DNA from: Sphingopyxis sp. MWB1
Lineage (GTDB): Bacteria; Pseudomonadota; Alphaproteobacteria; Sphingomonadales; Sphingomonadaceae
Direction of reading: 5' to 3'
DNA length: 64,000 nt
NCBI RefSeq assembly: GCF_000763945.1
Contig: NZ_JQFJ01000001.1
Location: 124,001-188,000, forward strand
This document shows positions 16,098-23,716 of this stretch, piece after piece (within the stretch, counting starts at the first letter, position 1; every line of letters begins with the position of its first letter). A program made the position numbers and the translations under genes. Below the pieces are notes generated by a model. That model had not been told where the DNA came from and made no database searches. It saw only the letters and a list, made by a program, of their open reading frames with translations.

Positions 16098-18220
16098 CAA
16101 TAACCTCGTGCGGCAAGCTTGCGGTCGGCGCGGCGCTGCAGCGCGCCGATCACCCAGGATCGCAACCGGTGGCGCAGCCGGTCGCGGGAGTCGGGGTTGC
16201 TGATGACCCGCGCCTTGTAGAAGGACGGGCAGAGGATCGCCGCATGGCTGACCTCTCCGCACACGCCGCAGCCGACGCAGCTGTTCTCGACATGGGCGAC
16301 CGGGTCCTGACGCAAGGGATCGGGATTGTCGCGGATCGTCAGCGAAGGACAGCCGGACAGGCGGATACAGCTATGATCGCCGGTGCAGGTGTCGGGATCG
16401 ACGCCAAAGCGTTCGCGCACCACGCGCTTGCCGGCCTTCATCGCCCTGGCAATCTGCGGCTTGATCCGCCGTTGCCGGTTGAGCTGGCATTCGGACTGGG
16501 CGACGATCACCTTTGGCCCTTTTTCCGGCGCGGTCAGCGCCTCGCGAATGGCATCGCGCATTCCGGCCACATCATAGGTGCGCGTCATCGTGCGCGCCCA
16601 GCCGATGCCGATGCCGCGCACGGCGCGTTCGATCGGATTATTCGTCTTGCGATGCGGGGGGCGGGCGCGCGAGGAGGGGATATCCTGTCCCCCGGTCGCG
16701 GCCGAATAGCCATTGTCGACGATAATCGTCAGATTATCATCCTTGTTGAACACCGCATTGCCGATGCCCGACGTCAGCCCATTGTGCCAGAAACCGCCGT
16801 CGCCCATGATCGCGACCGCGCGTTTTCCTTCGGGCTTGAATGCCGAAGCGCCCGCGGTGCCCAGCCCATAGCCCATCGTCGTATTGCCGATGTGAAAGGG
16901 CGGCAGGATGGAGAAGAGATGACAGCCAATATCGGCGGAGACATGAAGCTCACCGACTTCGCGCTGCACCAGCTTCATCGCCGAAAAAATGGGGCGTTCG
17001 GGGCAGCCGGTGCAAAAGCCCGCCGGACGCTGGGGAATGGCGGCGGGGGAGATGGCGGGCAGGGCGGGCGCCTCTTCGGCGGGTGCGCGGTCCGGCGCAT
17101 GAGCGCGCAGGAATTTGGCGACACCATCCTTGATCACCCCCGCGGTATATTCGCCCGCGCGCGGCAGCACATCCTTGCCGATGATGCGCGTATCAAGGTC
17201 GGCGCGGCGGATGAGCGTGTTGAGCTCATGCTCGATAAATTCGGGCTGGCCTTCCTCAACCACCAGAACCGCGCGCTTGCCCGCACAGAAATCGCGCACC
17301 TCGTCGGGGATCAGCGGATAGGTGACGTTCATGACATAGATGGGCAGCGCGGCATCGCCGAAAGCGTCGGAAAGGCCAAGGAGTTCGAGCGCCCGGTTGA
17401 GCGAATTGAACAGCCCGCCCTGAACGATGATGCCAATCTCGTCCTGCTCGGTGCCGAAATATTCGTTGAGCCGCTGCTCGCGAACAAAGTCGATCCCCGC
17501 CGGCCAGCGCTTTTCGATCTTTTCGACTTCGTGCAGGAAATTGGCGGGGGGCAGGACGATGCGGCTGGTGTCGCGCGTTGGGCTGGCGGCGGCCTGGGCC
17601 ACTGTCATCGGCGGGCGGCGATTGTCGCGCGCGGTGAAGCTGCCCGTTACATGGCAGGCGCGCACGCGCAGTTCGAGCATGACGGGGGTGTTCGATGCCT
17701 CCGACAGTTCAAAACCTTTTTCGACCATGTCGACGATCAGCGGCAGGCTGGGGCGCGGGTCGAGCAGCCACATTTGCGATTTCATGGCAAAGGCATGGGT
17801 GCGCTCCTGCATGATCGAGGAGCCTTCGCCATAATCCTCGCCCAATATGATCAGCGCGCCGCCCGTCACACCACCCGACGCGACGTTCGACAGCGCGTCA
17901 GAGGCGACATTGGTGCCGACCACCGACTTCCACGCGACCGCGCCGCGCAGCGGATAGTTGACCGACGCCGCCAGCATCGCCGCCGCCGTCGCTTCGCTCG
18001 CCGAGCTTTCGAAATGAACGCCAAGTTCGGCCATCATCTCGCTCGCATCGGAAAAGACATCCATCAGATGGCTGATCGGTGAGCCTTGATAACCGCCGAC
18101 ATAGGCAACCCCCGACTGAAGCAGCGCCTTGGTCACGGCGAGAATGCCCTCGCCGTGAAAAAGCTCGCCTTCGCCGGCTTTCAACCGCTCGACTTCGGCC
18201 TTGAACGAACGTTCCGCCAT
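16097..18220 (-). CDS. iorA: indolepyruvate ferredoxin oxidoreductase, alpha subunit
   Basis: A 707-residue thiamine-diphosphate enzyme subunit. The N-terminal pyrimidine-binding domain shows VAYVGGYQGSPISHLMDVF; the middle has CTGCPERP, the TPP/Mg motif GDGGFWHNGL and the DNGYSAATGGQD stretch. The C-terminal ferredoxin-like part carries Cys612, 618 and 624, then Cys648, 651, 654 and 664, so two iron-sulfur clusters are possible; the first has unusual spacing. It acts in the cytoplasm on aryl-pyruvates derived from Trp, Phe or Tyr. It follows the cyclase gene by 19 bases and overlaps iorB by one base. In this cluster it may finish the breakdown of aromatic amino acids released from peptides. 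Confidence 0.92.
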   Translation of the reverse strand: MAERSFKAEVERLKAGEGELFHGEGILAVTKALLQSGVAYVGGYQGSPISHLMDVFSDASEMMAELGVHFESSASEATAAAMLAASVNYPLRGAVAWKSVVGTNVASDALSNVASGGVTGGALIILGEDYGEGSSIMQERTHAFAMKSQMWLLDPRPSLPLIVDMVEKGFELSEASNTPVMLELRVRACHVTGSFTARDNRRPPMTVAQAAASPTRDTSRIVLPPANFLHEVEKIEKRWPAGIDFVREQRLNEYFGTEQDEIGIIVQGGLFNSLNRALELLGLSDAFGDAALPIYVMNVTYPLIPDEVRDFCAGKRAVLVVEEGQPEFIEHELNTLIRRADLDTRIIGKDVLPRAGEYTAGVIKDGVAKFLRAHAPDRAPAEEAPALPAISPAAIPQRPAGFCTGCPERPIFSAMKLVQREVGELHVSADIGCHLFSILPPFHIGNTTMGYGLGTAGASAFKPEGKRAVAIMGDGGFWHNGLTSGIGNAVFNKDDNLTIIVDNGYSAATGGQDIPSSRARPPHRKTNNPIERAVRGIGIGWARTMTRTYDVAGMRDAIREALTAPEKGPKVIVAQSECQLNRQRRIKPQIARAMKAGKRVVRERFGVDPDTCTGDHSCIRLSGCPSLTIRDNPDPLRQDPVAHVENSCVGCGVCGEVSHAAILCPSFYKARVISNPDSRDRLRHRLRSWVIGALQRRADRKLAARGY

Positions 18221-18239
18221 GATCCGTCTTGACCCGCGC

Positions 18240-19019
18240 TCAGTCGGCGACGAGCGCGAGCACGCGCAGCGGGCTTCCCGATCCGCCCTTAATTTTCAGC
18301 GGGGTGGCAATGATTATGCTGCCGGTGGGCGGAAGCTGGTCCAGATTTTCGAGGCATTGCAGCCCATAGCGTCCGGCCCCATGGAAAAGGGCGTGGGCCG
18401 GGAAAGCAGGCTCGAGCAGATGCGCCTGGCCCGCATCGGTGCCGATGGTCTCCACCCCCAGGCCGTGTGCCTCGCGCTCGTTGACCAGAAAGGCGACGGC
18501 TTCCGCTGACGGCCCCGGCGTATGGGCACCATCTTCGCGGCGATTGGTGTAGGCGTCCCCTTCACGCTTCGACCAGTCGGTACGCAGCATCACCCAGGCA
18601 CGCGGCGGAATGCGCCCATGGTCTTCTTCCCACGCCTCGATATCGGCAACGGTCAGCAGATAGTCAGGGTCCGCCGCCGATTTTTCCGAAATGTCGATCA
18701 CCACCGCAGGCGCGATAAAATCGGCCGGGGGCACCGTATCGACCGAATTATTGGGCCGGTCCTTGCCGGTGATCCAGTGGACGGGCGCATCGAAATGGGT
18801 GCCCGTATGTTCGCTGACGGTGAAATTATTCCAGTACCAGGCGACGCCGCGCTCGTCATAGCGCGAGATTTCTTCCTGGCTGAAACCCGCGCACTGGTTG
18901 AATTCGGGCGGCAGAACGAGAGTCGGTGTGTCGCTCGACAAGGTTTGCGTAAGGTCGATCGTGCGAATGGCACCCGATGCCACACCGGCGGCAAATTGCT
19001 GTAAAATTGCAGTCGTCAT
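18240..19019 (-). CDS. cyclase / kynurenine-formamidase-like metal hydrolase
   Basis: A 259-residue member of the cyclase family (PF04199). The metal-binding motif HTGTHFDAPVHW is at about residues 72-83, and further conserved segments are present (VVIDISEKS, WVMLRTDWSKR, GLGVETIGTDAGQAH). Bacterial relatives include KynB, which hydrolyses N-formylkynurenine; others act on diverse amides or lactones. Start: ATG 19019, with an adjacent ATG at 19022 possible; GGGAGAGG lies just upstream. It heads the operon with iorA and iorB. Since no kynureninase or tryptophan dioxygenase gene is seen here, true KynB function is uncertain. Confidence 0.8.
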   Translation of the reverse strand: MTTAILQQFAAGVASGAIRTIDLTQTLSSDTPTLVLPPEFNQCAGFSQEEISRYDERGVAWYWNNFTVSEHTGTHFDAPVHWITGKDRPNNSVDTVPPADFIAPAVVIDISEKSAADPDYLLTVADIEAWEEDHGRIPPRAWVMLRTDWSKREGDAYTNRREDGAHTPGPSAEAVAFLVNEREAHGLGVETIGTDAGQAHLLEPAFPAHALFHGAGRYGLQCLENLDQLPPTGSIIIATPLKIKGGSGSPLRVLALVAD

Positions 19020-19059
19020 CATTCCTCTCCCTTGATCCATGGAGAGGCTGCCGCAAAAA

Positions 19060-19075
19060 ACTTGCATATGCAACT
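19060..19075. promoter_or_regulatory. MarR-type palindrome upstream of cyclase-iorAB
   Basis: ACTTGCATATGCAACT, a palindrome with a perfect TTGCATATGCAA core, 41 bases upstream of the cyclase start. The form matches common MarR operators (TTGCATATGCAA type). The neighbouring MarR gene (19230-19751) is the obvious candidate regulator. Confidence 0.6.
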
Positions 19076-19229
19076 AAATTCGCGGGTGGACTGAGAGCAA
19101 CACCTCGCAGTGATCGCTGGACCCCTCCACGGCACTGCATTTCATCTGGCCTTTCCCATTCCATCCGGCGGGCACGCCGCCCGGAAAGGCGAGGCTCCTT
19201 GCCGAGATGGACGGGTTAGGCGCGCCGGG

Positions 19230-19751
19230 CTATTCGATGGGCAATTTGCTGAGATTAGCGCTGATTTTCTGCAGGGTACGGAGCAGATGCGCGATGTCGC
19301 GATTGCTGATGCCGTCCATGGCGCGCGAGAATTGCCGGCCGACAATAGGCGTGAGCTTGCGAAGCGTCTGCTGGCCCGCAGGTGTCAGCGTAACCTCGGT
19401 AACCCGATTATCTTCCGCATTGGGCTCCGTCGTCACCAGTCCCTGTTCGAGCATACGGTCGATAATCCGGCTGATAGTCGATCTTTTGGTCAAGGCGGCC
19501 TCGGCAATCGTGCCGATGCTTGCCGGCTGGCGTTCCCGCAATACCGTCATGACGCGATAGATAGGTTTTGATACGCCATGCTTATGGAGAACCTTGTCCA
19601 TATCTTCATGATATTTGAAATCAGCATGTGCCATTTGATAAAAGGGTGAATCTTCGAGACGAAAACTCGGGCTGCTCGGATCATAATCGCCGCGACTTTC
19701 CATCTGTTCCTCCGCTTTTTTCGATGATTTCTTCATTGGCCCTATGCTCAT
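19230..19751 (-). CDS. MarR family transcriptional regulator
   Basis: A 173-residue regulator with a charged N-terminal extension (MKKSSKKAEEQMESRGDYD) before the winged-helix domain. The recognition region IGTIAEAALTKRSTISRIID and the wing DNRVTEVTLTPAGQQTL are typical of MarR proteins. The ATG at 19751 follows GAGGAAAAC; the frame stays open upstream to 20159 but that part has no coding character. It lies upstream of, and on the same strand as, the cyclase-iorA-iorB operon, and palindromes precede both transcription units. A small aromatic acid or oxo acid as ligand would fit the family; this is inference. Confidence 0.88.
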   Translation of the reverse strand: MSIGPMKKSSKKAEEQMESRGDYDPSSPSFRLEDSPFYQMAHADFKYHEDMDKVLHKHGVSKPIYRVMTVLRERQPASIGTIAEAALTKRSTISRIIDRMLEQGLVTTEPNAEDNRVTEVTLTPAGQQTLRKLTPIVGRQFSRAMDGISNRDIAHLLRTLQKISANLSKLPIE

Positions 19752-19828
19752 GTTTTCCTCAATTATATCATTCAGGCAAGCCGCGCGTGAGAGGGCGGGG
19801 CTGATTTGCCCCCGAACTAGCCGAAAAC

Positions 19829-19844
19829 ACATGTATTTGCACTT
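19829..19844. promoter_or_regulatory. degenerate MarR-type site upstream of MarR gene
   Basis: ACATGTATTTGCACTT. The centre TGTATTTGCA matches the TGCATATGCA core of the site at 19060-19075 in 8 of 10 positions. It lies 78 bases upstream of the MarR start at 19751, a position compatible with autoregulation. The match is imperfect, so this call is weak. Confidence 0.35.
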
Positions 19845-20016
19845 AGTTATCGCCGATTCCTCCCTGCTTGGCACAAATTTCTGAGGAGCAATCGCCCTCG
19901 GCAGGCTTCGCCCCGCTGTTAAGGAGCGTCCTTGCGCGGACCGGTAGCGGGAATGGCTTCGCCGTAGGGCTCTGCCGCGGTTCCTTTCATGAACGGATGA
20001 GGCGGGGGAGCGGTGG

Positions 20017-20035
20017 CCCCGGATCACGTCCGGGG
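20017..20035. repeat. short palindromic repeat core
   Basis: CCCCGGATCACGTCCGGGG, a near-perfect palindrome. Its core (CCCGGATCA-C-GTCCGGG) differs by one base from the core of the repeats at 32956-32996 and 60360-60400, so it belongs to the same dispersed REP-like family. Confidence 0.6.
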
Positions 20036-20210
20036 CGAGGATGGCCCTGCGACGATAGCGGAGGCAGCCAACTGCACGAATAAGAGAGCGGATCGGCTCA
20101 TGCCGCGGACTGCCGAGCGCTGCCAGCGGGCGGGCGAGGAGGCTGAAAAATTCCTGCAAAGGCGCCGAAACGAGGCGGCCATATCATCCTGACTAGTATT
20201 TGACGTAAAT

Positions 20211-20229
20211 CATATGAATATGGTCATTA
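20211..20229. promoter_or_regulatory. shared 19-base element (copy 2), candidate MarR-type operator
   Basis: Reads CATATGAATATGGTCATTA, 17 of 19 identical to the element at 2222-2240. It contains a perfect dyad CATAT-GA-ATATG (20211-20222) and lies 41-59 bases upstream of the chosen start of the M24 gene, a position where a repressor would block transcription. Confidence 0.5.
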
Positions 20230-20269
20230 AAGATTCGGTCAGCAAAGATTGATGAAGGGAGCAAAGGCG

Positions 20270-21634
20270 ATGGGGGAAGTGGGCGTTGCGATGAACCGGA
20301 AATATGCGATTCGGCGCCGCTGGATCATGGGCGCGCTGGGGCTGGCGATGGCCGCCGCGGGCTTCGTCGCGAGCCAGGCGAAAGCGGGCGAAGCGCGGCA
20401 GCGGTGGGAGCAGCTTTGCCAGATAAGGCAGGACAAGCTCGACCTGATCCTGCCCGATGCGATGCGGGAAAATGAGATCGACATGTGGATCGTCGCGGGA
20501 CGCGAGGGGCATGACGACCCCAATGCCGCGATGCTGGGCGGCGGATATATTGGCGATGTCGGCTTTTATATTTTTCACGATTCGGGCGCCGGCCGCATCG
20601 AGCGCATCGCGCTGGGTATTGGCGGCGCGGCCTTTCACCAATGTCCGCTTTATGATGTGACCGGCAGGGCGGAGCAATTGCGGGCTCTGGTGGAGGCGCG
20701 GAATCCGCGCCATATTGCGGTCAATATCGCGCAGCATATCGGCACGGCCGACGGGCTGAGCCATGGCCAATATGAGGCGCTGCGTGAGGCGCTTGGTCCC
20801 GACCTGTCGGCGCGGCTGGTGCCTGCGGAGAAGCTGGTTTCCGATTTTCGCTCGCGCCATAGCGCGACCGAAATTGCTGCCTTTGCCAAGGCGGGCGAAT
20901 ATGCGCGCCGGATCGCCGAGCGCGCGCTTTCGAGCGAGGTCATCGAGCCTGGCCGCACCACCATCGGCGAGGTTGCGTGGTGGATGATGGAAGAGCTGCA
21001 CCGCGAGGGGCTGGGCAACAGCTTTGGCCTTCCCAGCGTCTATATATTGGGGCCGGGCGAGAGGGGGCCGGTATCGGGCGATCATATCATTCAACGCGGC
21101 GATCTGATCACGCTCGATTGGGGCGTCAGCTATCTTCTGTCCTATACCGATATGAAGCGCATGGCCTATGTTCTGAAGCCGGGGGAGAATGCGCCTCCGC
21201 CGGGAGTTCAGCGGGCCTTTGATCAGGCGCGTGCGATCCGGGAGATGATCCGCGCGGTGATCCGGCCGGGGGTGCGGGCGGGGGATGCGCTTGCCGAGGT
21301 GAACGCGCGTGTTGCCGCCACACCGGGATTGGTGCTTGGCCGCTATGACGACCCTAGCGCGGACCCGCGCGTTTCGGACGTGGTGATCGGCAGCCACTCG
21401 GTTGGCGATTGGGGGCATGGATCGGGTCCCTCAATGGCCGATTTCAACCCGCTGCGCATGAGCTATGTCTTGCAGTCGACCAATTTCCTGTCAGTCGAAC
21501 TGTTCCTCTATACGCCGGTTGCGGAATGGGGCGGGCGGAAAATCAAGATTCCGCTGGAAGATAATGGCGTGGTGACGCCGCGCGGGCTGGAATGGGTCTA
21601 TCCCGCGAACAACCGGATATTGCTGGTGAAATAG
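20270..21634 (+). CDS. M24 family (Xaa-Pro peptidase-like) secreted protein
   Basis: A 454-residue protein of the creatinase/aminopeptidase P fold. The N-terminal domain (MRENEIDMWIVAGREGHDDP) and the C-terminal pita-bread domain (LGNSFGLPSVYILGPG, LITLDWGVSYLLSYTDMKRM, DWGHGSGPS) are visible. The pattern of metal ligands is not fully canonical: the Asp residues of DWG and TDM are present, but the usual HxxGHxxG and E…E segments are weak, so activity is uncertain. Start: ATG 20270 after GAAGGGAG; ATG 20252 and 20291 are alternatives. All give an N-terminal signal (WIMGALGLAMAAAGFVAS after RRR), so the protein is exported. It ends the peptide cluster and shares a promoter element with the first DUF885 gene. 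Confidence 0.8.
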   Translation: MGEVGVAMNRKYAIRRRWIMGALGLAMAAAGFVASQAKAGEARQRWEQLCQIRQDKLDLILPDAMRENEIDMWIVAGREGHDDPNAAMLGGGYIGDVGFYIFHDSGAGRIERIALGIGGAAFHQCPLYDVTGRAEQLRALVEARNPRHIAVNIAQHIGTADGLSHGQYEALREALGPDLSARLVPAEKLVSDFRSRHSATEIAAFAKAGEYARRIAERALSSEVIEPGRTTIGEVAWWMMEELHREGLGNSFGLPSVYILGPGERGPVSGDHIIQRGDLITLDWGVSYLLSYTDMKRMAYVLKPGENAPPPGVQRAFDQARAIREMIRAVIRPGVRAGDALAEVNARVAATPGLVLGRYDDPSADPRVSDVVIGSHSVGDWGHGSGPSMADFNPLRMSYVLQSTNFLSVELFLYTPVAEWGGRKIKIPLEDNGVVTPRGLEWVYPANNRILLVK

Positions 21635-21657
21635 GGGCGGGAGCGGCGCCTTTCGGG

Positions 21658-22365
21658 TCAGGAATAGATACAGGCGTCGAGCCCGTCGCGGCGGACGATG
21701 CCGATCCGCGCCTGAATGCTGTTCCCGTAACGGCGGGTAAAGCCCGAGGGGCTGACCGCTGCGCGCTTTTTGGGAAGCGGAAGGACGGCGGCGATCCGGG
21801 CTGCTTCGGCGGGAGAGAGGCGGTCCGCGCCATGGTTGAAATAGCGCTGCGCCCCGGCTTCGACGCCATAGGTGCCGATGCCGGTTTCGGCGATATTGAG
21901 ATAGACCTCCATGATGCGGCGCTTGCCCCATAATTTTTCGATGAGGAAGGTGAACCAGAGTTCGGGGACTTTCCGGACGTAGCGCGTCCAGCCGCTTCCT
22001 TGCCAGAGAAAGGCGTTTTTCGCCGTCTGCTGGCTGATCGTCGATCCGCCGCGCAGCCGTTTGCCCTTTACATTGCGTTCGATCGCCTGCTCGATCGCCT
22101 CGCGGTCAAAGCCCGCATGGGTGCAGAATTTGCTGTCTTCGGCGGCGATCGCCGCGCGCACCATATTGCGGTCGATATGCGAAAGGCTGGTCCAATCCTT
22201 TGTGAAACCATGGGGATCGGCGAGCATGGTGACGGTTACCGGCGGCGGGACGACGCGGTAGAGAAGCACCCACGCCGCGGAGAGCGCCATGATCCAGAGC
22301 AGCCATTTGACCGGGCGCAGAAACCAGGGAAGGCGGCGGCGCCGTTTTTGGGATGGTGAAGCCAT
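21658..22365 (-). CDS. mtgA: monofunctional biosynthetic peptidoglycan transglycosylase
   Basis: A 235-residue glycosyltransferase of family GT51 that polymerises lipid II into glycan strands at the outer face of the inner membrane. It has a basic N-terminus, one membrane anchor (residues about 20-38) and the GT51 motifs: EDSKFCTHAGFD with catalytic Glu76, RGGSTISQQTAKN, KxxELWFTFLIEKLWGKRRIMEVYLN, and YGVEAGAQRYF. No transpeptidase domain follows, and the length matches MtgA. It converges with the M24 gene (23-base gap). The gene downstream of the start (22464-23573) is on the same strand but 98 bases away. Confidence 0.95.
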   Translation of the reverse strand: MASPSQKRRRRLPWFLRPVKWLLWIMALSAAWVLLYRVVPPPVTVTMLADPHGFTKDWTSLSHIDRNMVRAAIAAEDSKFCTHAGFDREAIEQAIERNVKGKRLRGGSTISQQTAKNAFLWQGSGWTRYVRKVPELWFTFLIEKLWGKRRIMEVYLNIAETGIGTYGVEAGAQRYFNHGADRLSPAEAARIAAVLPLPKKRAAVSPSGFTRRYGNSIQARIGIVRRDGLDACIYS

Positions 22366-22463
22366 GGCTATGCCATAGCCGCTTGCCGACGCGCGGCAAG
22401 CGGCTGATTGGCGAAAAAAGCGCCGGACCCGGACAAAAGCCGGAGCGCCGCGCGCGTGGCGGC

Positions 22464-23573
22464 TTAGTTGCCGGGCTTTTTCCCGCTCCTGGCCGTGCTG
22501 GTTGTGCGCGCCGTAGCGGGCTTGGACGCTGGCTTTTTAGGCGCGCTTTTGCTTGCCGCCGTTTTTGTGGCAGCGGCCTTGGCCGGGCTTGCCTTGGTCG
22601 GCGCAGCCTTGGCGGCAGCCGGTTTGGCGGTCGCCGCTTTGGCTGTCGCAGCCTTGGCCGCCGGCTTTTTGCTGGCCGCTGGCTTGGCGGCGGCGCTGCT
22701 CGTGCGGGCGGGGCCTGTAGCGGCCGTCTTGGCCTTGACAGGCGCGCTTGCTGCCGCCTTGGCACCGGCCGTTTTGGGCGCCGCGGCTTTGGGCGCGGTT
22801 ACCTTGCTGGCTGCCCCCTTGGCGGGGGTCGCCGCCTTGGCCGTTTTGGCCGCGCCGCCGACCGCCTTGCTCGCGGTCGATTTGGTCGCACTGGCCTTTT
22901 TGGCGGCGGCAGGCGCGGCAGCTTTTGAAGTGGTCTTGGCCGTCTTGGCGACATCGTCGCTGGCGGATTCGACCGCATCGCTCACCTTGGCGCTGACATC
23001 CTTGGCGGCATCGCTTGCCTTGGCGGCGGCATCCTTGGCCGCGTCGGCTGCGTCGGACGCGAGCGAGCGCATCTTGGCCTCCGCCTCGTCATCCTTGCCG
23101 CTCATCACCAGCCACGCCATGGCGCCCGATGCAAGCAGCGCCAGCAGCGTGAGCCAATAGCCCATATGCCACTCGACATTAATCATGGTGAGTGCCGCGC
23201 GGTCCATTCCGCCCGTTCCCCCGCTTTTGGCGGCTTCGGCCAGAATGGCGTCCTTGCTGTAGCGCATGGTGCCCATGAAAATGAGGATCAGCGCCGCGGC
23301 GGATGTGCCGAGCACATATTTGGCACTCTCTCGCCCACGCGTGAAGAGGAAGAACAACCCTCCGGCGATAGCCAGCAGGGCAAGGACAAGCAGAATGTTG
23401 AGACCGGCGCCGTCGCCCGCCCCGCTGGCGCGGCCCATGGTCGATATATTGCCAAAAGCGAGGCCGAAGCCGGTCGCTTCGGCGACCTTTTGTTGAGAAC
23501 AGCTGACCGTCATCCAGGGCAGCAGAAAAGCGAGTAACGCAATTGCCTTGGGTATTCGTATCCACTTCCACAT
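22464..23573 (-). CDS. four-helix membrane protein with histone-H1-like Lys/Ala-rich tail
   Basis: A 369-residue protein of unknown function. Residues 1-160 contain four hydrophobic segments (about 10-26, 61-79, 87-104 and 140-157). Residues about 160-215 are a charged amphipathic stretch with repeats such as ASDAADAAKDAAAKASDAAK, like LEA proteins. Residues about 215-369 are almost only Ala, Lys, Thr, Ser and Pro (AAAKKASATKSTASKAVGG and similar), as in histone H1 and bacterial H1-like proteins. Start ATG 23573; an ATG seven codons upstream is possible. The arrangement suggests a membrane-anchored basic tail facing the cytoplasm that could touch DNA, RNA or acidic polymers. It lies downstream of rpoH on the same strand. 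Confidence 0.75.
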   Translation of the reverse strand: MWKWIRIPKAIALLAFLLPWMTVSCSQQKVAEATGFGLAFGNISTMGRASGAGDGAGLNILLVLALLAIAGGLFFLFTRGRESAKYVLGTSAAALILIFMGTMRYSKDAILAEAAKSGGTGGMDRAALTMINVEWHMGYWLTLLALLASGAMAWLVMSGKDDEAEAKMRSLASDAADAAKDAAAKASDAAKDVSAKVSDAVESASDDVAKTAKTTSKAAAPAAAKKASATKSTASKAVGGAAKTAKAATPAKGAASKVTAPKAAAPKTAGAKAAASAPVKAKTAATGPARTSSAAAKPAASKKPAAKAATAKAATAKPAAAKAAPTKASPAKAAATKTAASKSAPKKPASKPATARTTSTARSGKKPGN

Positions 23574-23716
23574 GGCGAGTTCCCCCTCGATCAATTTCGA
23601 CGAGAGGCTAACCGATCATGCTTCTGTGTCAATCGCGTAGCGTTAACCCTGGTTTCGGAACCGTTGGCAGCGCCGCGAAGCCATGCTCAACCGAGAAAGC
23701 AGCCGGCCGCGGCGCG

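Larger units (their letters stand above)
19752..20269. other. intergenic region between MarR gene and M24 gene
   Basis: A 518-base gene-free stretch between divergent genes. It holds an operator-like site (19829-19844), a repeat core (20017-20035) and the shared 19-base element (20211-20229). The reading frame open from 20159 into the MarR gene is not accepted as coding because a good ribosome binding site and start lie at 19751. Otherwise nothing was recognised. Confidence 0.55.

Noticed and set aside
16169..18082. 637-codon open frame on the plus strand across iorA
   Set aside because: Shadow of iorA. The encoded sequence is rich in Arg, Ala, Gly and His without domains, while iorA carries TPP and Cys motifs.
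19752..20159. N-terminal extension of the MarR frame
   Set aside because: The extension has irregular composition and no start signal; ATG 19751 has a good ribosome binding site and fits MarR length.
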